A stretch of 64,000 nt of DNA, taken from contig NC_060018.1 in the NCBI RefSeq assembly GCF_021134715.1, forward strand, positions 2,294,001 through 2,358,000. Reading direction: 5' to 3'. Positions within the stretch are counted from its first letter, which is position 1. Each line of letters starts with the position of its first letter. The notes below the pieces were generated by a model. The model did not search any database and had not been told where the DNA came from. It was given only the letters and a program-made list of their open reading frames with translations. The stretch comes from Daphnia pulex (Eukaryota; Arthropoda; Branchiopoda; Diplostraca; Daphniidae). Both the position numbers and the translations under genes were made by a program. Below, one piece after another: positions 13,201 to 27,700 of the stretch.

Positions 13201-16200
13201 TTTCCCTTTTTCATCCTTAATTAGTATCGGAGACTTTCGCTGAGCTTTGTGCCTTTTTGTTGTCTTATTCTGCTCGATAGTGAACTAAGTTTGTTGGTAT
13301 TTCACTTTCCATGCGTTCCGTTTGTACCTTGTTAAGTCATTTTCAAAAGCGTGACGTATTCATGTCCGCCCACGATTCTTTTTGGGCGGTGAGGCGCGCG
13401 CGTCTTTAACTCCACGGTCTTGTCGGTGACGCGTAGGTAATTGGATTAGCTACCTTTCAGTGCCACTTTTTGTCACCTCACTACTCTTGGAAGAGGGGGA
13501 GCCCGTGAGTTTTATCGAACGTCGACGGTATAGCGCTGCACAGATTTCTTCAAAAAATCTCAATCACCCAAAAATGCCATCTTTTGGTGCGTGGGATGGG
13601 ATCCATCCATTTCATTTTTTCTTTGGCTTTGTTTTGTCATCTAGAACGTGTCAGTGAATCGATGGTGGGTCAATAACGCCACGCTGCAGAGAAAAAGTGA
13701 CGCGAGAATTCGCTTAGTCATGATGCACTTGAAATTGCGCACGAGAATCGCAGTATTCTATTTTGTTTTAAGCAACGCCTTGATCCCTGTCCTATTTTTT
13801 TGTATTAGTTTTGCATTTTAATATGACCAAGGGACAAAAGAGTGACACGTATTGATTTCACCAATTTTTTTCGGATGTTGTGAAATGCTGTTATTTCGTA
13901 CATCAACAACGGTATAGGAACGTCCATGTTCTTTATTGAACTCTGCTATTCTGTTATCTGTCGAGAAGCGCTGCTTGGTTTCACTTCAAACGTCCGTTCT
14001 CTCCCAACATGGAACAATGCACGTACACGTCGTCTTTCGTTATTAAGTTTCCTTGTTTGTTTTGAACGTCACGTAGCATGAGAGTAAACGTTTCCCCGAG
14101 TTTATTTCCATTTTTGTTTATTTGTTTTCTGGAAACTCTCGAGTGAAAGAGACGGTGAGTTACAAAATATCGCTTCCGTTTGGTTTGTTTGCCTCTTCAG
14201 AATCGACAATTCAATTTCAAGGATATGAGCGCAACGATTGCGTGAACCTATTGCGTCTACTCGAAATTTGTTGAAGTGGGAACAAGTAGACCGAACTTGA
14301 CATGATTATGAGTCTTATGGTGTGAGTTTCCTTGAGCCTCGGAACGTGAACATTGAAAATGCCAGATCGAAATTTTACCCGAGGAAATAAGAGTAAAGCG
14401 TTCAAGAATAAGAAAAAAGAACATTTCACGTCCCAGTTGCTTCGTTTTTAAAATACTAAATCATCTGGCACTTGTTTCTAACTGAGACGGTTTCATTCAA
14501 TGGATACCCTTTTATCTTGATTGCCAGCATATGAATATCAGTTTGAAATAATTGATTCAATTTGTTTTAACTTATATTCTCTTTCTTGCCTTTGCAGATG
14601 TTCCATTCGACAGTCGAGCTGCTTCTGCTGCATCTCCGGTTGCTGTGCTTGATGGTTAGTCGTGATCCATTAATTTTTATAGTTTTTTTTTTAAATTTAG
14701 ATTTTTCTTTTCATTCGAAATTTCTTTTATTCTTATCATCGGTTTGAACGCGACTAAATTCCCTTGAACTCTTTTGGGTGCACCAGAAGGCAAAAAGAAG
14801 GTGCTGGTATTGATTAGTAAGCGATGTTATTTTATTTAAACTAGCACTTAGAATTTTTTTGTTTTGTTTTTTAACGAACCAAGAACGCAATATCTGCTGA
14901 GCTCACTTGAATTACTCAGAATAACACGATTACAATTCTCGTTTGGCGAACGACGTCATCAACTTTATTCCTATGAGTCAATTTTACCGTGACTCCAGCA
15001 GAATCTTATTGGGGGTTGTTTACGGTGCGTTACCAATTGTCTGGTGCTGTGTTGTGATGCAGGACGCAATCACAAAGTTTTCCACCCCGTAAATTCCCTT
15101 TGATCGAGATCCTATGGTCCTTCTGAATAAGTGAGAGAGACAAGAGAACGGGGAGGGTGGGTATTTACGGACCACGGGAAACAAAAGAAGATGAGACTCA
15201 ATTTATTCAACTCGATGGCATACTCGAATAAGCTCAAAACCAACATATATCCCTACTGTTGTATTTATTGTTCTTCGACCCTCCATCAGAATCTCTAGCG
15301 TGTACTTCCGTACAATGCGCACATGATAGCAATTTCGTTCAGGAATCCGAGTACTTAATGCACTAACGCATCAAATATCTCCTTCAGCGACTAGCGAGCA
15401 ACAATTTTAGTTAAGTTAAACCTCAACATAATATCGGCAACAAAAGGATATCTCCAAACAGGATTCATCATCCTACTCACATTTCTGTGGGCTGACTTTG
15501 TTGTTTGTTTGTTTCATATTCAGGAACTTTTGTCTGCTCACTGACGTAGTCACGACAGTAGTCAAAACTAGTCTTGTTTCCCCTGGTCTCGCTAGACCTA
15601 ACGTAATCGAGTCAAACGTGATTCGCGTGGAATTCTAATGAAAGATGAGAGGATGAAGAATTTAAAAAGAATTGCGGTCCAGTTATTTTCAACTTTCTGG
15701 CTGACGTTTTCTTTTTTTGTCTGTCAACTTAAGACTCGCCATTTTGCGTTGCTCATCCTAATGAGAAAAAGGCCCCGGCTCAACGACGTTAATTCCCCTT
15801 GGCTATGAAAATCCTTACTTTTGGGATGAAGTTGGATTTTTTGGCTATTATTTACCAGACCGTACTTCTAAATCTGGAAGTTACCCGTCTTTTTTCCAAC
15901 ATTTATCAGGATCTTCTTTTATATCTTCTCTTAATTCTGTGTTGTTCCTCATCAGCTGGGGAATTTATGGCGACTTAGTGAGTGGGAACATCATTGGAGG
16001 TCGAGCAAGGAAGGGGGGAAACAAGGCTTGGTCTTGATGGGAATAATAATGGAAAATCTCAATCTGGCCAAGCCGGCTTCTTCCGCTCGCAAGTCGCATC
16101 CAGCACACCACCGCCTCCTCTGCCCGTCTCAGCTGATGATTCAATCATGCCGAAGATTGCCCTTCCCTCCTTCTACTTCACTTATCAGGGGGGAGAAAAA

Positions 16201-19200
16201 AAGGGCTAAGACGGCGTGCTGTTAGACAAAGAAAACGGGACCAAGAGTCGAAGAAATGCGGCAAAGAGACTAGCAGAGTACATATACACAGTACTTTGTT
16301 TCTGTCCTCGTGGCGGTACTAATACGGTCGGGCGTCTTAATTTCTTTGTATAATGTATACCGCAACTCCCGTCTTGTATATAGCCAGCTTCCCACTCTCG
16401 CTCTCTCTCTCGATCAGAGAACTTAGTGATCCTTGTCTCTTTTCTTTCTCTTTATCACGTCGTCTTAATGATCGCAATACGACCGAAAGAGAAGAGCAGT
16501 AACACTGACAGGAACTAATCCTTTATACCCACACCAAAGAAACCGGCGCTCAGTAATTAGCCTGCGATAATAACATCAACTCCGCCCGACAGTCTTCACA
16601 CCCTTTCCCTGTACCGCATCGCATTAATCGATTGTACCCCCAATGCGGCTCACGCGCTCGACGTTTTGTTTTTCTTCTAAAAGTCGAAGCGTTTTCTTCT
16701 AAAAACGAAGGAAAAAAAAAGATAGTGCCAATCCCGCAACACCTTAAGTCTTAACACATTCAACCTTTTCCGAGTTTGTTATCTCAGCCCAGGGTGTGTT
16801 CAGACCGCAAGCTTTTCGCAGGCTTTTCGTCAACATTGGCTTTGGCCGGTCCACCGAGAATTGAGATAAAATAGGGCGTGGGCCGAAAAATCAAACGAAA
16901 CGTGCGCCAATATCGAATGGGATTAGACGACACGGAACATTGGGATAAGGAGGGAAAAAGCAATCGATGCCACTGTTCTCTCGGGTGGAATCCACTTGAA
17001 TTGTGTGTGTGTGTGTTGGGGGGGGGGGGGGACTAGATATCTTGTCTGCAGAGTATTGGTTTGCGGAGCATCGCCAGTTTGGAAACTAGCTCTCCTAGCT
17101 CGATTGCTCCTGATGATGTGTGCAGTAATCCGATAAAAAGATATCGGCTGTCGAGTGCTAGCCGCTTTTTTTTTTATTCAGCGATTCTTTTCTCACATAC
17201 TACGCACTCGATCGCCTAGAAGGAAATAAGCGCCAACTTTTGAAATTGCTGGGAAACAGAGTAGACAGTCTATCTGCTAGATATACTGTGTATGCGGGCC
17301 CATAAATCGCCCCAGTGTTGAAGAGGTTTCTTTGTGTTTCCATGCCAGTTGTGAGTTGTGCGCACATCGTCGACGATGTATACATCGACGACTTACGCAG
17401 GGCGATAAAGGAATTGAAGCGTTCACTAGCTTTCCCAGTCTGGTTGCCTCTTTTTAGCGCCACCCAACTGCCAGCAATTCCCGCGTGATGTATGTATGAG
17501 GTTAAAGGAGAGGGTTGGGGGGTTGGGTGGACAAAGAACTGCTGCTTTCCTTCATGAAGGCGGGAGTGAATAAAGTAAAGGGTTGAGCTCGGGCGGGGTC
17601 CGAGAATCGCACCCGACGGAGCTATTGTCGGGTGTAAAGGAGTGTTTTGTTTTCTGTACGCGTACACATGTGTGTGTGTGTCTGTCTAGAACGGCCAAGT
17701 AGACAGGCCTTCTCTCTCTCACCAACTATCCCCATGTGAAACCCTCTCCCAACAAAAGACACTTGACTGCAAGGAGGACACCTCATATTGTTTGAACGAC
17801 GGCACCGTTGACGCCAACCTCCCTCCTCCTCCTCCCATCTCCCGCCTTCAACTTTTGAAATCTTTAACGCACACATCGCTTGTCCGCCAGAAACGTCCGT
17901 CTTTATTCACGCTCCATTTCTCTTGTGCACCGTGCGGGCTGCCTAGTGCGCGCGCGCGCGCACATCCCCGGTCCTTTCGTGACAGGAACGCCAAAAATAA
18001 TAAAAAAAAGGGACGAAAACAAAAAAACAAAACAAAAGAGCCGGGGGAAGACCGACCTAGTGTGTGGGTAAAGGAAAGGCAGCCGTTAGTCTAGTAAGTC
18101 GGCTCAACCCGAACGAAGCGACCCGGCTCACCGAGTTCGATGCGCGTTCGTTTGCTGGGCATGGTCTCACCGCGCAATCAACGGCTCTCTGTTCGGCAAA
18201 GAGCAAGTTGGAACTCTTGAATCTTGTGTCGTCTATACGCTCTGGAACTTGTTGACGCTCGCGTGTATTTCTTTTTAGGTTACAAGCCTCAACAGGAATA
18301 GGTCACCGCATAAAAAAAAAGTTTCTCGTGGGAGCCGTTTCCAGGAAAATGGACTGAAAACCGACATTTCCAGAATCATTCATCCATTGAAAAACGATCC
18401 CCCCCCCCTTTTTTGACGACGAACATCCACACGGGCAGAAGAAACGATCCAGCAATCGTGTCATGTGGACGAGGGACTACATTTTAACTTGCACAACGTC
18501 GCGATCGTTTCCCTTCATTTGTTTTCGTTCTTGTGCACTTTTCGTAATTTCTTCTCCTAGTCGATCCTACTTTTTGTTTTGATTCTCTGTTGTTAGTAGC
18601 GACACCGCACTGGATCGATATTTGATTCGAGTCTTAACAAATTCTAAAAGAGAGAAAAGTAACTTAAAAGAAACTTGAACGCCGACAAAGACGAAGGAAG
18701 AAGGTGAAGTCGGAATAAAAAAGTGAATTCTACTTGTGCACTCCCTAACTTCCCCAGAAGCAAAGCGGCCGGCCTACGGATCAGTTCGTTACTCCTAAAC
18801 CTATTCGAAAAACCCACCGGCATTGAATGTGACGAGATTTTTTTTTTTTTATTGGTATCGCGTTTCTCTGGCATTTTCTCCGTCGTCCTTTTTCTTTTCG
18901 ATCTTCAACTGTCTCCGGCGCAGACTGTTCGTCGTTGGTGAACGTTCTGTCGCGGCGGTCGCGTTCGCCGATGAGTGCGTGTTAGATTGTCGGAGCTGTC
19001 TTTTCGTGGAAAAACAAAACAAAATCTCCCGAGAAACGTGTTGATCGGTGCCGGACTATGTTGGTGTCCAAGGCTGCTCCGTTCCGTGCTCTTTTGTCAT
19101 TCCTTCTGTGTTGGACGTGCTTCAGTGGCTGGGCAGCCGTCCTTATGTTTTTTAGCCGTCCAACTGATTCGTGTTACCTGTTTCCCGCAGACAAACCGGA

Positions 19201-21721
19201 CCCTTGCGCCGACCTCAAGTGCCCACCAGGAGCCAAATGCATTGCTACCCCTGACGCCAGTTCAGCCACCTGCCAGTGCCCAACCAAGTAAGTCTTGACT
19301 ATTTTGTACCTTCAATTTCGCATTGACTGTCATGTTCGTTTCCCAAGTTACGAGTGGTTGTTGTGTAAAGTTGGACACATCGCACTGTAGTTGGTAAGCC
19401 GTAGGGCTCCAATTATAAATAGTAATACAGGATACGATATGTTGACATTTTTGTCATCACCTCTTGTACGCAGATTAGCGTTAGCGTTTTCACGGCTTCC
19501 TTTCAAAATATTGATTTATGTATCATCTACAAGTGTTTATTTTTACATCACATTTTCCCTCTCCTTTTGTCTGTAAAAATATTTTCCGTTCGTTGATTTC
19601 TTTCATTCGTCGGAATTGAATTTGCGTTTCCTTTCTTTTCTTTTAAATTCCTATTACAAAAGAAGTTATTTTTATTCTAAATGACATTTGGAGAAGGAAG
19701 TGCTCCGGTGAAGCTCGCGTCACCGTGCATGGATCTAATCCGAATATCGACGATAGTTTTTAGTTTATATGACAGCTAGCCAATGCAACCATTCGCGAAA
19801 ACAAAAATCCCAGGGTCGATGGAGAGGAAAACAATCAATCGTTGTAGAGCTTCTCGTACCGCAACGCACCATTCTCGTGAAGCGCTGTTTTTTTAAATCA
19901 AGTTTGGGAAGAGAGGCAACGCGGTAATATCGTTGAGTGGTTACGCCGAAAAATACACTCCCAAAAGGATCGAATCTATAGAGTAGCCATCTAGGTGTTT
20001 GTTCTAGACCTCGTTTCCCATCAATTTCGAAGGGTTTGGAATCTTTTTTTTTTCCTTTCCTTCCGACTCCCTCGTTCCTTGTTACACGACTTTTACGTAA
20101 ACGTCACGACGAAAGAAAGAGGAAGAATTGCAAGAGGTGGGTACTATTTGAATTCGGTTTCGCCTATTACTATTCCCCTGCAAGATGAATACCTCCTCAA
20201 TTGTAAGCTTTATGGCTTACTTTTATCCAGGTTGTGTAGTATCAACGCTTCTTTATCCCCCTTTTGCTTCTTTTTAAATTCTGTAGTATATCTTTCGTTT
20301 CGTGAAAGTGAGAAAAGAAATGACCGGGGAAAAAAAAGATGAAAGGAAAAGAGCAAAGGAAGATTTTTTTTCCCGTCACCAACTCGTTGTACTTGGTACA
20401 GTCTTTTTTTTTCCAGAATATCTCACGAACGTTTTCCTTGAAAACTTCCATGCCAATGTCGCGAAGTACGTGTGACGCGTATCAACGCTCGGGATCGATC
20501 CGATTCGACAGCAGAGTTCCCTTGATGGCCTAACGGTAGTTGATAAACCCAACGGAACGGAAATGTTTTGGAGCTCCCGTAACTTTGCCCTTTTTTTTCT
20601 TTTTATTTAACTTTCTACTCTCTCCCGGCAGCGTCGCTATGACGAAGGGGAAGCGGAAATAGTAATAAACACGTCCTCCGCTATCTTGAATCATCCAATG
20701 TTTGATTACGTTTCGACGAATCGACAATCTGATATGTGAAATCACAAAGGAAGGTAGTGCAGGCGAACGCTTATTGACAACATCTGGAATTGTTATAATA
20801 CATTCAAACGGTACATCGTCTATCAAAAGTTTACTGCCTTTTTGCGATTAAAGCAGCTATGATGTACACGGAAAAACAACACTGAATTATTGGGTTTAGG
20901 CAATAGTCGTGTTTGTTTTAAGATTAAGAGCGCTCTTTAAGTTCTCTATTCGCCCGTGTTAGGTACGGGTTCGACGGAGTTTCCTTTTTACTCGCCAAGT
21001 CTTTCCCGTGGTGACGGGCGCGGCGGACTGAAAACAGGAAGCCCAAGTAATCCCATCATCTTCTCTTGGCTTACCGGCATCCAAAGATCAAAGTTTTTTT
21101 TTTTTTCAGTGAACATTTTCAAGGGAAACTTTTTTTTTCGATTTATTTCTGGTTCGCTTTCTCACCGATTCACGAAAAGCAATCTTTTGCTCAGGATTTT
21201 GTTTTATTAAGTTAGTAAACATTTTTTGCCATTTCTGGCCAAACGTTCATATGACAACCAGAAGAAATTCAGCCAACCTTTCAATTTTGTCTCTTTATCA
21301 GTCAGATGATTTTTTTACCGTTTGAAAAGGATGGCGCGCTACTACGTTGGAGTTGGAATCGCACGGATTTGAATAGGGAATCAGGTTAGGTCCCTCCCAC
21401 AACATTAAAAGTACGGGAGACACACATATTCACGTTCGTTTTCCGTCGATCGACCGACGTTCCTTGCTGTTCAGCGACATGCCAAAAATTGATAGATCAT
21501 CCGCTGTCGTGAGCCGGAGCCACCCACCCTGACTTAGTGTACACTCATTCAACGGCAACTTAAACAAGAAAATAGAAACGTCATGGAGTGTAGCAGAAAT
21601 AACGAATAGCACCAAACAGCAACAGCATCCAAATTGATTACCAGTTTTTTGCAATATATCTAACGTCATAGATGGTTGATGATTGGATCGAGGCAATAGA
21701 AAAATAAGAAATAGGAACCAG

Positions 21722-21768
<47 letters not shown>

Positions 21769-24700
21769 GAAAACGAGGCCGCCAGGCTAGTACATGTTTA
21801 TTGATCGGTGCCCCTAAGCCGGGCAGACGCACCTTTACTTTTTCGTGTTGCCTTTATCCTTTTGGGTTGCTGCCGTATTGGATATGTTTCCCCAATGAAT
21901 GTGTCCCTCCCACACGAACTACCACTTCGACACACACACACACACACACACACACAGCGTGCATGATAAAGTCAAATAATTCAGGCCTCCCTTCGACAAT
22001 CTCTTCCTACTGCTACTCGACTCGACTGCTCGATAGAAAGACGTCATTGCATTCTCACGAATTCATCGAATTTTGACGACGGCTTTGCAACGATCGCGGG
22101 GGATATCGCCTCATCTTCCTTCCGTCCTACAACTACCCACATGCCTTTTATTATTAAAATCTTTTTCTGTAACTTCCGTCGTTGTCGTCTGTATTATTTC
22201 CATCATAAAACTTGTTTACTTTTTAGTAAACACTAGCATTTATATTGTTTTATATGACAAAATTATCTCTACATCTTTCACTTCAGGTGCTCGAGCTATG
22301 GTGACAGTGTCGGTTCGCGGCCCATCTGCGGTGTCGATGGCAAAGATTACGCCAACATGTGTGAACTGCACAAGAGCTCCTGCTTGGCAAACCGGATGAT
22401 TGCCGTCAAATTTCAAGGATCTTGCGGTGAGTCGTTCACGGCAGTGTTGCCAACCGGACAAAGTATCTTTATTGATTTCCGTTTGAGTCGATTGTCATCA
22501 CGTTCTACAGCGCACTTGACGGAGGAAAATATTATTCGTTTGAACACAAACAGATCCGTGCGCTTCGGTGGAATGCCTGTCGCCTTCCGTTTGCGTTTTG
22601 GACTCGGAAAGGAAACCTCATTGCCGATGCGGCGATACGTGTCCGTCGGATTTCCAGCCTGTATGCGGATCAGACGGAAGGAGTTACAGTTCGCAATGTC
22701 ACCTGCAACAAGAAGCATGCCGGTCTCAACGACACTTGCGCATTCTTTACAAGGGCCTCTGTGAATCGGGTACGTATGGGTTAACCTCTCGAAACTGTCA
22801 AGATTTTCACCATAAAAAACTTATGATTTCACCGCGAGGAAACATGTAAAACTTACGTACGTTGTAATCAGCTTAATAAGACCGAAACTTCAAGCTCCTT
22901 ACCGTCCTCACCATGGTCGACGAAAGTGTTAGAACTGGGGGAAACAGAAATTCTCTTGTAGAAACCTTGGAGTACAGCGGTTTTCAAGTGATCTTTTTAA
23001 GATTGTGAAAAAAATAAGTCTCGGTTTTGGTGGACGTACCCCGGGTGAACGAGTCCGAATATTTCGTTTCGTTGTCATGCCTTTATCGTGTCATGTATTT
23101 GAAATGGAAGGCAACCAAAAAACATGCAGAGGGAAATAGCCGTCGACCCCATCTGACACATTGCACGCAATCTGGGAATACTGTTGCCTAATCCTGTTTG
23201 CCATCAGAACCGAAGATGCGGCATGAGGAAATCCAAATTTTCTTAAAAATAGACAAAGAGTTACCCAATCGGATTAGTGCGGAGAACCTGTTCCAAAGTC
23301 CTGTGCTATTGGACGGCGACGGTTAGCTTTTATTCGTTTCGTTTTGGGTCCGTTTTCTTCGCTAATTCCTGACCTAAGCTTGGCTGTCCTTCCGCTATAC
23401 AGCGTGACAATAATATCGCTCACTCTATAGATGATTACTATAAAGGATCGTGTTTGATTTTTTTCCTCGTTGGTTTTATCCGCACCATGACAGGTGTGCA
23501 CCCATGCAGTAAGGCCGGTTGCGAACCTGACGAAGAATGCCAAGTCGACGAGAAAGGAATGCCTCAATGCCTGTGCAAGGGACCTTGCCCGCCCATCCAT
23601 CGGCCCGTGTGCGGTTCGGATCAGCTGACGTATTCATCCAACTGCGAGCTCGAGCGCGAATCCTGTTTGCAGAAGCGAAGCATCAAGTTGCTGTACGAAG
23701 GAGTTTGTGGTAAGTTTGCAGCCGTACTGGCACGCAACCGTCTGCCTTATTTTGAAATTGGGGCCTTTGCGGTACTTTCGTTATTTTTAAGTTGACCTTT
23801 TATTTAAGAAGTAGGGCCGGAAAACCTCCTACGCATCTCGTTCTTGCCGTGAGCAGGAACTGTTACGTATGAGGGCCAGGGAAAGGAGATAACTAAAAAA
23901 AAAGAAAAGAAATTTAACCTTTTTGCTCCTGTTTGTTAAAAAGCTGAAATCCCTGTATGCCTAACGACAATACGATTATGTGCTCGGCGGCATGCCATTC
24001 GTTCCACATATAGAGGGGACAGACAGTAGTTTCCATTCTGATTCTGTTAGTTTTTCTTCCGCAATTCTGAAATACGGACACTGTTCAAACGAACGTGTGG
24101 GGGATCTCTCATTCTTCTTTTCAACTGTTCATGGTCTTTTCCAACTGAAGGCACACACAAAGTAAAAGGACGGCACAAGGCAGGAGATTTAATTGGATTA
24201 AATTTTGTCTTTTTTTTACTATTTTATTTTTTAGGTTCTTCAGAGGCGTGCAGCAATTTCCAGTGCCCAACGAGCGGATATTGCGTCGAAACTGCATCGG
24301 GTCAGCCGAGTTGCCACTGTCCGCTATGCGGCGGCGAGTGGGATCCCGTTTGCGGCACGGACGGTGTTACCTACACGAACCCGTGCCGTCTGCGCTACGA
24401 GTCCTGTCGCCACAACAAGAGCCTCTCTATTGTCTACAAGGGCCTTTGCAGTAAGTCAATATATTCTATTTGCTTAGTAAAGATGTTGCTGCTAAATTAA
24501 CCATTAACCCAAACACGTGCAAGAAAGAGAGAGAGAGAGAGATTTTCCCTGTGTCGCTAGTGAAGCTCTTTGTTCTTCTCAGTGCGCGTCCCATTCACGA
24601 CAATGTGATTTTTCAATTTTGTTATTGGCTTTCATCCGAACTACATTGTAATGGTAATTTTGTTTCTATATGCGTATGCATTCACGGTCTACACAGGAAC

Positions 24701-27700
24701 TATGTCAAACTCTGTCTCTCCTTCATAGTGTCTTTTATTGCTATTCTCATAACTTCTAAATTCTTTTCTGATCTGACGCGTACGCTGCAGATTTGATTGA
24801 CGACACGAAACAAGCAGGTAACGACACCCACAAAGTACTTGTTGTCGTGCATTGATCAAAGTTCTATTTTAGTTGTCGTGACACTGCATAGGCTCGTATA
24901 ACTTTGATGAACAGTAGACCGCAGTAGATGACTACCTCAGCAAACTAACCTTAGTAAATTTTGTGCAGATAAGAAATTAAATAAACTCAAAATAATTCTT
25001 TACAAGTTTTGCAACTATTCTGCAAGAGAACTTTCCCCCAAAACTTGGCTATTTTCATTTCATTCTGTGCTCGTGTATGTGGTTATACATAACTTATTTG
25101 CAATATGGAATTAAGTTTAGACTTGTACGTTCAAGACGAATTTTTTGTTTTTCTTTGAAATCTAAAGTATTTCTTTTCTTTTTTTAGTTTCTTAGCTGAT
25201 TTTCGTTGTCGTTCTCATGTCACACGCATTCGGCCGATTTAATCTCACGACCTTTATGATGTACAATTGTGCCTTACATGTGCCTTTGTTCTTCTTCCAC
25301 TTATACGCATAGTCGCATGATACGTTCTCTTTCTCTATGTTTTACTGACGAACTCTTTTAAACTTTTCTTGCAGACGGCTGCGATAAGAAGAGATGCGAT
25401 TTCTACGCCACTTGCGAAACGGACGAAATGGGCCGAGCCGAGTGTGTCTGTCCCAAAGCTTGCGCCAAGGTATGTTTTGAACTTCACACATTCCACGTAA
25501 AAAAAGGATTGACGATGACAGACGGAACCCACGCCCGAAATTTCCTGTCACAATAATTTATTAACAAAAGTTTTTGGTTACTTTTCATTTCTTTTTGGTT
25601 TCCTCTATGAATACTGCTTATAGATGGCCATTACCGAAGTCTGTGGCACAGACGGCATCACTTACCGTAATGAGTGCGAGTTAAAGCAGGCCGCTTGCCG
25701 TAATCAACAGTTCATCGTCGTGGCTTCGAAAGGCGACTGTGGTAAGTTCTACTTAATTATTCGTTACGATTCGCCTCCTTTGTGTCGCATCTTAATTATT
25801 GGTGTTTTTTTTTAAGATTTGTGTAAAAGAGTTCACTGCGAACACAATGCCCGATGCGAGGACGGAATCTGCGTGTGTCCAACCAACTGCCCTTCCCCTA
25901 TTGAACCATCGGACCCGCAGAGTGTCGGCGACGTGGGAATTTGCGCCAGCGATGGTCGTACCTACTTAACAGAGTGCCATATGCAGCGTGCTGCATGCGA
26001 TCATGGGCTAGTGCTGCAGGTACTTCACACGGGACCTTGCCCGACTCCTCCGGCTGATTTAATTTTGGCCGCTTCAGACTATCACGATTCGTCTACATCC
26101 CTTTCGAATCCCCCTCACCATACAGTTGCTCGAAAATGCCACTGCAACAAGCAAGGTACATAAGATAACACTAGCTCTAGGAGTTGCTCATTCATTTCTT
26201 ACACGTATGCTGTGCGGGTTTCTACGTCTGTGGTTGAGCGCTGAGTATTAATTTTACTGGTCTTCAAAAATTTCAGGGTCTTTGGATGGAGCTTGCGACC
26301 CAGTCACGTTGCAGTGCCGCTGTCTGGCTGGAGTGGGCGGCAGGAGTTGCGATCGATGTCTCTCGGGGTACTGGGGCATCCACTCTATTGGAACAAATGC
26401 CAACGGTTGCGAACGTAAGTTTACCATCTTCCACTTGCACGACGTCAATGTACCTTTACTTTTCTCTTCGAATGTGACCTCAATATTTTGGACATTAATG
26501 CCGGAGATGGATTTGCTATAAATGACTAATGAAGCCGAACGAAAGAGAAAAAAGAAACGATATTTTCTGCCGTTACCAATTCCTAATACGGAACAGCAGA
26601 TTTAATCCATCCTTCCATATGTTCTACTTTGAGCTTTTTGATTATTAATGAGTTTTCCTCTTCATTTCTTATTCATTTGTTCTTTGTTGCGTTGCAGCTT
26701 GCGATTGTCATCGACTGGGATCGATTCGTGCCGACTGCGAACAAATGACAGGGCGTTGCGTCTGTCGAGCAAATGTCGTTGGCCTTAAATGTGATCGTTG
26801 TCAGGACGGACAGTTGGTGGACAAAGTGCCAGGAGGGTGCGGTGGAAACGGCGGTACAGGAAGCGGACCCGACGACGCGCTTGAAAGTGAATCACGTCAC
26901 TGCTCTGATCTGACTTGCCGTTTTGGTGCCATCTGCCAAGACTTGCAGGGTCAGGCAGTTTGCGTGTGTCCCATGGACTGTCCAGTGGCCAGTAGCGCCG
27001 AGCAGACAGTTTGCGGATCGGACGGCGTTAGTTACGGATCGGAGTGCGACCTTCGATTGGCTGCTTGCCGCAAACAACTCAACGTTGTCATGGCCTATGA
27101 AGGCCCTTGCTCTGACGATATTATTCATACTTCGGCTGGCATTTCGCCGCTTATGGCTGCCGAGTCGGAAATGGCTGTTTCGAAGGCAACTCGCCATGTG
27201 CAAGAGACGGACGTGGCCCTACTCGATTGGGGTCGTCGTGACATCGTTTCTCTCAGTCAAGTCGGCTCGCAAAAGGCCAATGAGTACTACGGTTTTTCGC
27301 AGCCGGTCTGGAGGCCCACGGCAGCTAGCGTCCACGTCCATGGATATCTGGGGGAATCTTGCATCGATGATAGCCAGTGCAAGTTGATATCAAATAGTGG
27401 CTGCTTATTTGGAGTCTGCAAGTGTTCGGATGGATTTGCCGAAGATTCGAACAGCAAATCTTGCGTCGGTAGGTCATTTATCGTTAAATTGCAAGAAATC
27501 TTCGTGAACTATTTAATGATGGTTTTCTTTGTATTCATGCACAGCCAACGTCGCAACAGTTTCCGGAATAGAAGAATTTGGACCAGCCAAAATATCTTCC
27601 TGCTCTTCGTTTCCTTGTTTGGGTGGCGGAACTTGCCAACCATTGGGCATGGAATCCTTTGTCTGTGTTTGTCCAGCTGAAAGAACCGGATCGCTTTGTG

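Larger units (their letters stand above)
19288..22286 (+). other. Agrin intron, no supported gene
   Basis: About 3 kb. Holds a GA run (21725-21765) and a CA run (21931-21956). No recognisable coding exon. Confidence 0.5.

Noticed and set aside
14598..14654. Reading the 57-nt exon from its own ATG as a signal peptide (MFHSTVELLLLHLRLLCLM)
   Set aside because: That frame does not match the phase of the next agrin exon; only the phase-1 reading continues in frame.
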